The notes beneath the pieces were generated by a model that was not told where the DNA came from, did not search any database, and worked only from the letters and a program-made list of their open reading frames with translations. DNA of 64,000 bases from Anodontia alba. Its lineage: Eukaryota > Mollusca > Bivalvia > Lucinida > Lucinidae. Shown here piece after piece: positions 54,218-64,000 of the stretch. The first letter of the stretch is position 1; each line of letters starts with the position of its first letter. Both the position numbers and the translations under genes were made by a program. Location: positions 107,186,476 through 107,250,475 of the forward strand of contig OZ024823.1 in NCBI GenBank assembly GCA_964016985.1, in the 5' to 3' direction.

Positions 54218-54410
54218 CATAGCTACAGATAAGAGAGGATATTCACAAAATATTTTTCTTATTTCTCAACGAAAACATATGTTGTGGGTACTCATTAGAA
54301 GTGCCTCACTGAGGCACTTCTAATGAGTACCCACAACATATGTTTTCATTCAGAAATAAGAAAGATATTAGCAGTTTTCAGATGAAAGAAATGCCTTATC
54401 TGTTGCTATG
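54218..54410. mobile_element. Hairpin MITE M2, best copy
   Basis: Complete structure: CATAGCTACAGATAAGAGAG, long arms through GTGGGTACTCATTAGAAGTG and the exact complement, right end GCCTTATCTGTTGCTATG. Confidence 0.65.
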
Positions 54411-54860
54411 CTGAAGAGTACTGTAGTATTGTGTCTTTCATGGGAGAACCTTACATACTTGCACTGATCTTGTCTGTTTGATATACTGTTGGACATGTCA
54501 TCATTTATTGAATTATTTATCCCGATATGATTCTAAAGTATCATAAGGGTATACATGTATGTAAGTTGTTATCACATAGTCACTATTATATTTAACATGA
54601 GAACCATCATTTTGCATGTGTAATAATGTGTTTGTCACTTTTTGGCTATCAGATTGAAATCTGATAACTGGAATCAGTGTATTTTGAATGGAGAGAAGGT
54701 ATGAAGCCTGCTTGTGATGTGATGTGATGTAATATGAATTTTTCAATGTGATGTTATGTGCAATTCGACTTGGATTTAGTGATGAGCCCACCAATATATG
54801 ATTATTCAAGGACATAAAACATGGACAAAATTAAGATCTGAATGTGATAAACAAATTATA
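54411..54860. other. Nothing recognised
   Basis: AT-rich. A 100-codon minus frame at 54513-54815 has no motif and overlaps a TGTGATGTGATGTG simple run, so it is not called. Confidence 0.35.
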
Positions 54861-55079
54861 CCGTAACATCCCTAAGTATTGGGACAGATAGGCATTTGCA
54901 AATAGTGTAGACCCAGATCAGACACTGCATTACAGAGTCTGATCAGGGTCTGCACTACTTGCCATTACATACAGCAATATTTTAGACACATCAAGAGGTA
55001 GTAGAATGGACTCTTCCAAATTTTAGGACAAGTATGGTAGGTAGATAAGGTGTCCCAATACTTAGGATAAATACGATAA
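54861..55079. mobile_element. M4 hairpin MITE copy
   Basis: TACCGTAACATCCCTAAGTA and CTTAGGATAAATACGATA ends; TAGTGTAGACCCAGATCAGA hairpin. Further inner-hairpin fragments lie near 6640-6720, 32765-32850, 36485-36600, 52850-52930, 53735-53830 and 55605-55677. Confidence 0.55.
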
Positions 55080-55181
55080 ATAAAATTAAAAGAGGAGCTT
55101 TCATTGTTGCCCTCTGTATCAACTCTTGAGCACTATCTACCCAAAGGCTTTAGCTCGCCAAGTTCTAAGTCTATAACCTTG

Positions 55182-55354
55182 ATCATGAAATATTTTCTAC
55201 AGTCTTCTCTCCCTTCCGCTGATTCAAGAAGGGCAGTTGTCAGCTTCTGGCAAAAGAATGTGCACAATACTGGTTAACCGCTTAGAGGACTAAGCCTGCC
55301 CAGTAAATGTGTGGTTAGGTAAACTGACTGCGCTCGACATGACTCCATTGGGTT
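55182..55354 (+). mobile_element. Headless SINE S1 fragment
   Basis: The S1 body on the plus strand, from ATGAAATATTTTCTAC to CATGACTCCATTGGG. The tRNA head and the tail are absent. Confidence 0.55.
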
Positions 55355-55677
55355 GGTTAATTGGTAGTTTTGGTTATAACAAATATTTGGAGACCCCTTG
55401 AAAATTTGAAAAAAATAAGTATTCACTGAGTAGAAGAAATAATTAATGTGTGCAAATGCTGACATTGATTTTAAAGAGTTTCATTTACATTTTTTGAAAA
55501 TCCTACAGACATACATGTATCTATATATAAAAAGTTTGAACCTCCTGAGCATGTACACATTTGATTTTTAGAAAATTTAGTTCAGCCAGGAAAGCCCAAA
55601 AAGAAAAATTGGCAAACAGTGCAGACCTAGATCAGATGATGCAGAACACTGCATCTGATCAGGGTCTACACTGTTGG

Positions 55678-56057
55678 GAATAGGAGCAACACAGGGAAGT
55701 CAGATAAAAAGGCTTACAGAATTTTTAATCAAATTCTGACAGGACATGTAGCACCGAACAAATACAAATCGCTGACTGACAATAAAGTATCAGAATTATG
55801 TAGAAGCTGCAAAGTGCCAGAAACACTTTATCATTTTCTGTATGCCTGTGATGATATTACAGAAGCAAGAGACAGTCTGATAAAGAACAAGGAAGATGTG
55901 TTTAGAAGAGAAGATTTACAGAAGACAGTCATAGGTTTAGCTATGCTGACAGGCAACTGGGAGGAGTTTAGCAAGGAGGGGGCTAGAGAAGTGACTCTGG
56001 CATTGTTGCAGTTCATCAGAGATAGTGAGAGAATCTCATAAAAAAAAAAAAAAAAAT
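55678..56057 (+). pseudogene. 5'-truncated LINE ORF2 C-terminus with poly(A)
   Basis: The frame reads KKAYRIFNQILTGHVAPNKY, then ELCRSCKVPETLYHFLYACD, and ends DSERIS-stop at 56039-56041, followed directly by A(17). The GH, C-x2-C, H-x4-C pattern is the zinc-binding tail of non-LTR reverse transcriptases. It lacks any RT core, so it is a dead 3' end fragment about 380 bp long. The clade is not determined. Confidence 0.6.
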
Positions 56058-59000
56058 AGAGGCCCGGGCTAGAAATCACTCTCTTGGATTAGGCCGATTA
56101 TGATATGTTACATTAGGCCATGGTGGCCATCTTGGCTATCAGATCAGATTACCTTTAGCAACCCAGAATCTGATGTTGTTTGAAGAGTTTCAAGACTGCC
56201 ACCATTTACACCATCTTGGATATTGGAGCTGAACTATTTAGCAATTCTGAATCTTCATGACACCCCGATGCCTCCCATCAAGTTTCGACTCAATCTGACT
56301 TACTGTTTGGGAGGAGATGTGGTTTGAAGAATTTCAAGATGGTGGCCATCTTGGATATTGGAACAGAATGATTTTAGCAATTCTGAATTCCATTACACCC
56401 CAATGCCTCCCATCAAGTTTAAGCTCAATCAGACTTACCGTTTGGGAGCAGATGTGATTTGAAGATTTTCAAGACGGCTGCCATGGTGGCCATCTTGGAT
56501 ATCAGAACGGAACCATTTTAGCAATTCTAAATCTCCATGCACCCCCAATGCCTTCCAGCAAGTTTCCTCTCCATCCAACACTGTTCGAGAGCAGATAACA
56601 ATTGAAGACTTTCAAGACTGCTGCCATGGCAGCCATCATGGATGGCAGCCATCATGGATACAATTCTGATAGAGAGGTCGAAAATGTGAAAAGTTACTGA
56701 CAGGCATATGGCTGAAGGACAGACCAGGGTCATCAGCCCACGGCATAAGATGACCTGGAGCAAAGCTAAAGGTGAGCTAACAATAGAAAATCTTCAAGAT
56801 GGCTGCTGTGGGGGCTATCGTGGATATTGTAACAAAATGTTTTTAGCAATTCTGAATCTCCGCCCAATGCCTCCCACCAAGTTTTAGCTCAATCTGACTT
56901 ACCATTCTGGAGCAGATACGGCTTGAAGATTTTCAAGACGGCCATCTCAGATAATATCCGACCAGACTGATTTCAGCAATTCTGAATCTCTATGTCATTC
57001 TGATCCCTCCCATCAAGTTTGGGCTCAATCCAGTTTGGGTGAAATGTTGTTTGTAGCTGCTAATAGCATGAATGATGGATGGATGGACAGACTTGCTCTC
57101 ACACACCCGTAACAAAAGGGGAAGTCATGTAGCAACTTTGATTAAATTACGCCCAGTGGTTAGGAAGAGATAGTCTGATGGACAGATGGACAGAGGACAA
57201 TCACACGGAAGGATGCATACAAAAATAATGAAGCTCTCGCACATTGTTATCATGAGGGGAAGTAGCAAGTTTGGTTGAATTCCCTCAGTGATAAAGTGGG
57301 AGACAGCATGACGGGCAGATGGACAGACAACAGATACACTGAAGGACCGCCTCAGAGTTTCAGAGAAAGAGATTCTTTTAATTTTTTTTTCATGGCAGCT
57401 AATGACCCCCTGAGAAGTGGCCAATTCGGACCCAAGGGCATGGTTGGAAGAATTAATGTAGAAGACCACCAAACATTGCTACATACTAAATCTGTTAGCT
57501 CTGGGCCTCATAGTTTCAGAGAAGAAGATTTTTAATAGTTCTTTAGCTACATAGGTTTATATAAACATATGACCCCTGGGGTGTGGCCAGTTTGGAGCCC
57601 AAGGGCTTGATTGGCAGGATTTAAGTAGGGGACCACTACACATTGCTACATACTAAATATATAAGCTGTGGGCCTCATGGCTTCAGAGAAGAAGACTTAG
57701 TTTTTTTCCCCATTTTAAGTCTATGGGAGCTAATGACTCCCGGGACATGGCCAGTTTGGACCCCAGGGTCATGGCTGGTAGGATTTATGTAGGAGACCAC
57801 CAAACATCACTACATACTTAATCTGTTAGCTCTGGGCCTCATGGTTTCAGAGAAGATTTTTGAATGATCTTTAGCTATATAGCTCTATATAAACATATGA
57901 CTCCCGGGGCATGGCCAGTTTGGAGTCCAGGGGCTTGATTAGCAGGATTTATGTAGGGGACCACTAAACATTGCTATACACTAAATATATAAGCTGTGGG
58001 CCTCATGGTTTCAGAGAAGAAGATTTTTTAAGTTTTTCCCCATTATAAGTCTATGGGAGCTAATGACCCCCGAGGAGTGCCCAGTTTGGACCCAAAGGGC
58101 TTGATTGGCAGGATTTATGTACATGTAGGAGACCACTAAACACAGCTACATATTTAATCTGTTACCTCTCTGCCTCATGGTTTCAGAGAAGAAGATTTTT
58201 GAAGGTTCTTTAGCTATATAGCTCTATATATACATATGCCCCCCTGGGGTCTGGCCAGTTTGGAGCCCAGGGGCTTGATTGGCAGGATTTATGTAGGGGA
58301 CCACTACACATTGCTACATACTCAATATAAAAGCTGTGGGGATCATGGTTTCTGAGAAGAAGATTTTTTAAGTTTTTCCCCATTATGTCTATGGGAGCTA
58401 ATGACCCCCAGGGTGTGGCCAGTTTGGACCCCAGTGGCAGGATTTATGCAGTGGACCACTACACATTGCTACATACTAAATATATAAGCTCTGGACTTCA
58501 TGGTTTCAGAGAAGAAAATTTTTCCCATTATAAGTCTATGGGAGCTAATAACCCCCAGGGCGTGGCCAGTTTGGGCCCCAGGGGCTTGATTGGCAGGATT
58601 TATGTAGGGTACCACTAAACATTGCTACATACTTAATATGTAAACTGTGGGCCTCATGGTTTCGGAGAAGAAGATTTTTTTTAAGTTTTTCCCATTATAA
58701 GTCTATGGGAGCTAATGACCACCGGGGCATGGCCAGTTTGGACCCCAGGGGCTTGATTGACAGGATTTATGTAGAGGACCATTAGACATTGCTACCTACT
58801 AAATATATAAGCTTTGGGCCTCATGGTTTCTGAGAAGAAGATTTTTATTTAGTTTTTTCATTATAAGTCTACGGGAGCTAACGACCCCCCAGGGCATGGC
58901 CAGTTTGGGCCCCAGGGGCTTGATTGGCAGGAATTATGTAGGGGACCACTAAACATTGCTACATATAAATATGTAAGCTGTGGGCCTCATGGTTTCAGAG

Positions 59001-59580
59001 AAGAAGATTTTTTAAGTTTTTCCCATTATAAGTCTATGGAAGCTAATGACCCCCGGGGCGTGGCTAGTTTGAGCCCCAGGGGCTTGATTGGCAGGTTTTT
59101 ATGTAGGGGACCACTAAACATTGCTACATACTAAATATGTAAGCTGTGGGCCTCATGGTTTCGGAGAAGAAGATTTCTTTAAGTTTTTTCCATTATAAAT
59201 TCTAAGTTCTGTGGGAGTTCATGACTCCCTGGGACGTGGCCAGTTTGGACCCCAGGGGCTTGATTGGCAGGATTTATGTAGGGGACCACTAAACACTGCT
59301 ACATACTCAATATATAAGCTGTGGGGCTCATGGTTTCTGAGAAGAGTTTTTAAGTTTTTCCCATTATAATTATATGGGAGCTATATATCAGCATAGCGGC
59401 GATCTTGATTTATGGACCGTGACCATTTTTACAAATTTTCAATCCCCCTTTAATAAAGGCTCCACATAAAATTTGAAGAAATTTGGCCCAGGGGTTTCAG
59501 AGGAGGTCATTCAAAGGTGTGAACGGATGGACGACAGACGGAGTGATCACAATAGCTCATCCTTAGCTCAGGTGACCTTA
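56058..59580 (+). mobile_element. Tandem-array element, family B, copy 3
   Basis: It starts AGAGGCCCGGGCTAGAAATC directly after a LINE poly(A). A first array of about 150-bp units has AAGATGGTGGCCATCTTGGA cores (56100-57000). A second array of about eleven 155-165-bp units follows (GTGGCCAGTTTGGACCCCAG, GGCTTGATTGGCAGGATTTA; 57390-59390). It ends CACAATAGCTCATCCTTAGC-TCAGGTGACC. It is probably a composite of two arrays. Confidence 0.55.
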
Positions 59581-59599
59581 AAAGTGTGGGGATAATACA

Positions 59600-61930
59600 A
59601 CAAAAGGCCCATGGGCCACAATTTGCTCACCTACATATTTAAAAAATGCCATGCAACAGTCTTCCAGTATTGCCTCAGCAACTGGGACACAAATCTGACC
59701 ATACCATAGAAAGGTCAAAGGTCATCCTAGTCACATCATTTTAACAAACTTGGTAGACCTTGAATCCCTGATGCTGTATACCAAGATTCAGCCTCAAAGC
59801 TTTCTTAGCTTGAGAAGAAGATTTTCAAGTGTTTTTACCATATACGGACATGGCAGCCATCTTGTTCAATGATGCTGAACCATTTGAAAAACTGTTAACA
59901 TCCCTTTGACAGGTCCCATGTGAAATCAGATGAAAATTGGTCAAGTGGTTTCATAGAAGAAGACGTTTAGATTTCATGGTTTTATACCTGTATATAGCAC
60001 AGGGGCAAGGGCAGATAACCTCCAGGAGGGGGTGGTGGGAAGGAAAGGGGGTAGGTGGAGCAAAATTTTGATCCTAACTAGAACATTTTACTACCTTAAT
60101 GATACATTGTAATTTTCCGCCATAAGTCTTAAATACATACTGAAAAACTTCAACTTTTCCCCCATACAAATCTAATGAGACGCAAATTTGACCTTACCGT
60201 AAAAAGGTCAAAGGTCAACCTATGATCATCATTTGAACAAATTTGGCAGAGCTTGAGTCCTCGATGCTATATACCATCATTCAGCCCCAAAGCTTTCTTG
60301 GTTCCGGAGAAGAAGATTTTCAAGAGTTTTTACCATATATGGACATGGGGGCCATCTTGTTCAGCTGCGTGGAACCATTTGAACAAATTGGCAATACCCT
60401 TTCGACAGAAGGCCCTAATGCATGCAGAAGCCAATTTGACCTTGCCGTAAAAAGATAAAAGGTCAGCTTACGGTCATCATTTGAATAAACTTAGTAGACC
60501 TTGAGTCCTCCATGCTGTATACCAAGATTCAGCCCAAACGCTTTCTTGGTTCTAGAGAAGAGGATTTTTAAGTGTTTTACCATATATGGGCATGGTAGCC
60601 ATCTTTTTCAATGATACAGAACCATTTGAACAAACTGTCAACATCCTTTGACAGGCCCCATGTAAAATCAGGTGAGAATTGGTCAAGTGGTTTCGGAGAA
60701 GAAGACTTTTAAAGATTTCATGGTTTTATACCTGTATATAGCATAGGGGCAAGGGCAGATAACCCCCTGGGGTTATCTGCCCTTGTCCCTTGCCACACAT
60801 TTACTGGGAAGGCTTAGTCCTCTAAACAGTTAACCAGTATTGTGCACATTCTTTCGCCAGAAACTGACAACTGCCCTTCTTGAATCAGCGGAAGGGAGAG
60901 AATGACCGTAGAAAATATTTCATGATCAATCTCCACGAAAGAATGTTGCCGACCTCGGCGGGGGTTGAACCTGTGACCTCCTGGTCTCCAGTCGGACAGC
61001 ACATCCAACTGAGGCACCGAGGCCGGCTGACTTAGCCGTAAAAAGGTCAAAGGTCAACTTATGATCATAATTTGAACAAACTTGGTAGAGCTTGGGTCCT
61101 CGATGTGATATACCAAGATTCAGCCCTAAAGCTTTCTTGGTTCTTGAGAAGAAGATTTTCAAGAGTTTTACCATATATGGACATGGCGGCCATCTTGTTC
61201 AGCTGCGCGGAACCATTTGAACAAATTGGCAATACTCTTTTGACAGAAGGCCCAAGTGAAATCTGGTGAAAATTGCTCAAGCAGTTTCAGAGAAGAAGAC
61301 ATTTAAAAATTTCATACATGTATATAGCCCAGTGGCAAGGGCAGATAACCCTCAAAGGACAAAACTTTGATTATACCTAAAATGTTTTACTACTACAACC
61401 ACACATTGTAAGTTTCTGCCCTTAGTCTTAAATACATTCTGAGAAAATTACTTTTCAACATTTTCCACATGCAAATGCATGTGGACACAAATATGACCTT
61501 GCCATAAACAGATCAAAGGTCAACTTACTGTCATCATTTGAATAAATTTGGTAGACCTTGAGTCCTCCATGCTGTATACCAAGATTCTTGGTTCTGGATA
61601 AGATTTTTAGTGTTTTAACCATATATGGACATGGTGGCTATCTTGCTTGAAGGCCCAAGTGAAATCTGGTGAAAATTGCTCAAGCAGTTTCAGAGAAGAA
61701 GACATTTGAAAATTACACAATTTTATACATGTATATAGCCCAGTGGCATGGGCGGATAACCCTCAGGGAACAAAATTTTGATTATAACTAAAACGTTTTA
61801 CTACTTTAATCATATATTGTAAGTTTCAGCCATTAGTCTTTAATATATTTTGAGAAAATGACTTTTCAACATTTTCCCCATATAAAGCAGATTTGACATT
61901 GCCATAAAAGGTCAGAGGTCTATATCTCCG
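59600..61930 (+). mobile_element. Tandem-array element, family B, copy 4 (right end unclear)
   Basis: It starts ACAAAAGGCCCATGGGCC-ACAATTTGCTCACCTAC. The units contain CCTTGCCGTAAAAAGGTCAA, AGAAGAAGATTTTCAAG and ATATATGGACATGG.GGCCATCTTGTT blocks, relatives of the copy 2 body. It is interrupted by a SINE at 60794-61027. No matching right-end hairpin was found. Confidence 0.45.
60794..61027 (-). mobile_element. SINE S1 fragment inside tandem element B4
   Basis: Head and body are present, and the tail is lost at about 60794 next to a CCCCTGGGG palindrome. It interrupts the ACCTTGCCGTAAAAAGGTCA-type array. Confidence 0.6.
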
Positions 61931-62930
61931 TTTCTAGTCCAGAGTTCTCACTAGGATTTTAAAAGTAGGAGACTGGGACTCCCCTTTTATAAAAAGTAGG
62001 AGTCCCAGCCAAAAAGTAAGAAAGCCCACTCCCCAAAAATAGGAGTCCCATTTTTTTTTTTTTTTTCATGACTCTCCTTTAATAGTGAGCATATCCCCAG
62101 TAACTTCATTCTATAAACACCTGATGGAGTATCAGTATCCTTATTTTCACATACTTTTTGTATTGTATTTTTTTTTTTTTTTTTTTTAACCGATTTTTGG
62201 TCTCTGCTTTATGTATTATTCCAAGTAATGATTGTAACCAACTGGTAATCATTATCACATATCCTGATGTTGTTAATTCAATGGAGCTGGCCTAGAAATT
62301 AGGATGACTTCATATCTCTCTCATAGGAAAATGGAGACATATTTGTAGATCAGGGAGACATGATTATCCTAACCTATTTTACTTGCATGGTAAAGATCGT
62401 CGCACTTTTAATTTTTAATAAAGTAATGCAGTCAATGTTTTAAGCTTTTTTTTCAGAGCAATACTTGAACTCTTCCATCATGTGTTGCAAGTACAGCAGG
62501 TATTATTATTTTGTGGTTTATATAGCAAAATATTCGAGCACAATTCTCAAGAAATATGAACTAATCCTTCCAATGGCACTCCTCTTTCATTGCTTTTCAG
62601 TTAAATTCAGTACCCCATCCCAGCCCGAAAAAAATTTGGTTTGTTGCTGTCTGTATAAAGTGATCTTGAGTGTTATGGATATTACATGACACATATTTTA
62701 ATCAAAACCAATTAAAGCTCCATTGTACGAGATCGCAAACTCATATATGCAATATATCCGCACATTCTGATCATGGACACTTCTATTGGGCTTCCCGCAA
62801 AACGTCATTTCAATGTTTACATTTGCACCGTGCTGCGATCAATACACGCCACGAAAAAATGTCCGGGACTGCTTCACTAGCTGAAATTTCGATCTACTGC
62901 TTTGATTTACCGAAAAAGTCTTGATAATTT
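61931..62930. other. Repeat-poor stretch with T-tracts
   Basis: AAAAGTAGGAGTCCCAG blocks at 61965-62050 form a small inverted/direct repeat. T-tracts lie at 62050-62068 and 62168-62188. No gene is supported. Confidence 0.35.
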
Positions 62931-63019
62931 AGTTCTATTTTTAATATGTGTCTGTTTCATATTAATTTCTGATAAGAAAATGCTCTACAATACAACATGG
63001 TAATAGTTTGTTTTTCTCC

Positions 63020-63130
63020 CAAAACAGTTTCCCGCCACGCTGTCAAATGACGTAACCCTTACGAGCACGGGCTACCGTTACGAGCATGTGCTTTCTTCAA
63101 GCGGGAACAAGGAAAATGTAACTTATATTA
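63020..63130. promoter_or_regulatory. Candidate CpG-bearing promoter patch
   Basis: TTTCCCGCC (63028-63036) matches an E2F-type site and TGACGTAA (63048-63055) an ATF/CRE-type site. They are followed by two TTACGAGCA.G copies. CpG is locally enriched in an AT-rich, repeat-poor region. It could serve the minus-strand gene or an unrelated plus-strand transcript. No TATA box or transcript evidence. Confidence 0.25.
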
Positions 63131-64000
63131 GAAAAGTCCAGAACTGTATACCGTCATCCGGCACAGACTAAAAACTCGCAAAGGGATAAGGTACTATTTT
63201 CTTGTGGCCACTTGTTGTCTTTTAACAGAAAAAGAGTAAGCACTACTAAGCAGATGTTTTTTGATGTTCGTGACGAAAATTCGGCGTCTGAAAATTTTTA
63301 AAATGGAAAAAAAATGATCAATTAATAACAATAAAAACTAATAAAAAACAAAATGTCAGCCTCAAGGGATGAAAGCATGACACCTGCGTGTGCATTTTCG
63401 ATGAATCAGTGTCGGTGCAGGCAATACACACTGAGGGAATGGGTCGCATACCAGTGTCAGTCGCATGCTTTAATTGCTCTGCAAGCTTTAATTGCTCTAT
63501 TGCTGAAGTGTGAATTGCCAACGCCTGTTTAATTACTGCTTGCTTAGCAAATAACGGTACTGTCGCAGGAGTTAAAAGCACGCTGTGGATTACTACTGTT
63601 CTTTTAAGATGCACGTGACGGTAAGAATAACACGAGGCAGACTTTAGACTTCAATCAAATAATAAGTAGTAGTCACAATAAGTAGTAGTCACAAGGGAAG
63701 AAAAAACATGCGTCTGGCGGACTCGGCTTTGGGAATTCTTAGGTCCGGACCCGGATTTATTCGTCCCGGGACGCAGAATCCTGCTTCCCCGAGAACCCTG
63801 TAGGCAGTGCCTAAATTCATAATATAGGATACCAAAGACAAAACAGACTTAACAGAAAAGTGCTTTTCCCTAACAACCACAACCTATGACACTACTAGTA
63901 CTAGATTTCATCAAACAACTAAATTATTGTGTCTAACCTAACATACCTAACTTAGAGGGACTGAAAAAATCAGGGGGAAATGACCCAGGCCCGAAACCCA
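63131..64000. other. Right edge, nothing firmly recognised
   Basis: Short frames only (63318-63614 and 63689-63880, minus). 63665-63685 has a duplicated AATAAGTAGTAGTCACAA. 63715-63800 is CpG-rich (GTCCGGACCCGG, TCGTCCCGGGACG), possibly another element end. Confidence 0.35.

Noticed and set aside
54513..54815. 100-codon minus-strand frame
   Set aside because: Low-complexity TGTGATG sequence, no domain, no conserved context.
60243..60458. Overlapping 65-71-codon frames
   Set aside because: They lie in tandem-array sequence of element B4.
63318..63614. 98-codon minus-strand frame at the right edge
   Set aside because: It contains duplicated AATTGCTCT stretches and no recognisable domain. Could be an exon, but nothing in the sequence supports it.

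Overview
This looks like nuclear DNA of a bivalve-type mollusc. The evidence is a spliced gene with GT-AG introns, very little coding sequence, and dense interspersed repeats: fold-back MITEs, tRNA-headed SINEs, tandem-array elements with short inverted subterminal repeats, mariner, MULE-like and LINE debris, and DIRS retrotransposons. The exact species cannot be told from the sequence. All names come from motif recognition and hand reading; no search was run.

One host gene spans most of the window on the minus strand. Eight coding exons can be placed between an ATG at 53617 and a splice donor at 4943 (about 827 codons): 53657-53498, 35945-35852, 26590-24936, 24669-24632 (tentative), 23540-23373, 12078-11955, 7167-6997 and 5053-4943. 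Splice phases agree at every junction. The last three exons resemble the region of RNF216/TRIAD3 upstream of its RBR (RING-in-between-RING) ubiquitin-ligase domain. The catalytic exons would lie beyond the left edge of the window. A CpG-bearing, repeat-poor stretch near 63.0 kb is a weak promoter candidate.

The large intron between 35.95 and 53.5 kb carries two nearly identical DIRS retrotransposons in the same orientation (about 37490-43680 and 46314-52500). Each has a Cys/His-headed, RS-rich Gag, a reverse transcriptase/RNase H/adenine-methyltransferase frame, and an overlapping tyrosine-recombinase frame. Their 3' ends form a long stem-loop that contains an inverted copy of their own 5' end. 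They carry different disabling changes: copy 1 has a stop at the start of the RT frame, and copy 2 has stops in Gag and the recombinase. A third, older 3' end sits alone at 607-993.

The remaining introns are repeats. Tandem-array elements lie at 2502-4107, 9168-11505, 14508-17956, 18575-21031, 27128-28930, 36600-37489 with 43681-45300, 56058-59580, and 59600 to about 61930. A mariner pseudogene lies at 30101-31427, a MULE-like element with a broken FLYWCH-like frame at 21403-22594, and a 5'-truncated LINE tail at 55678-56057. Two CAGGG-ended DNA elements with 6-bp target duplications lie at 7753-9087 and 44971-45197. SINEs and several hairpin MITE families are scattered throughout. Nesting of insertions gives a partial relative chronology.
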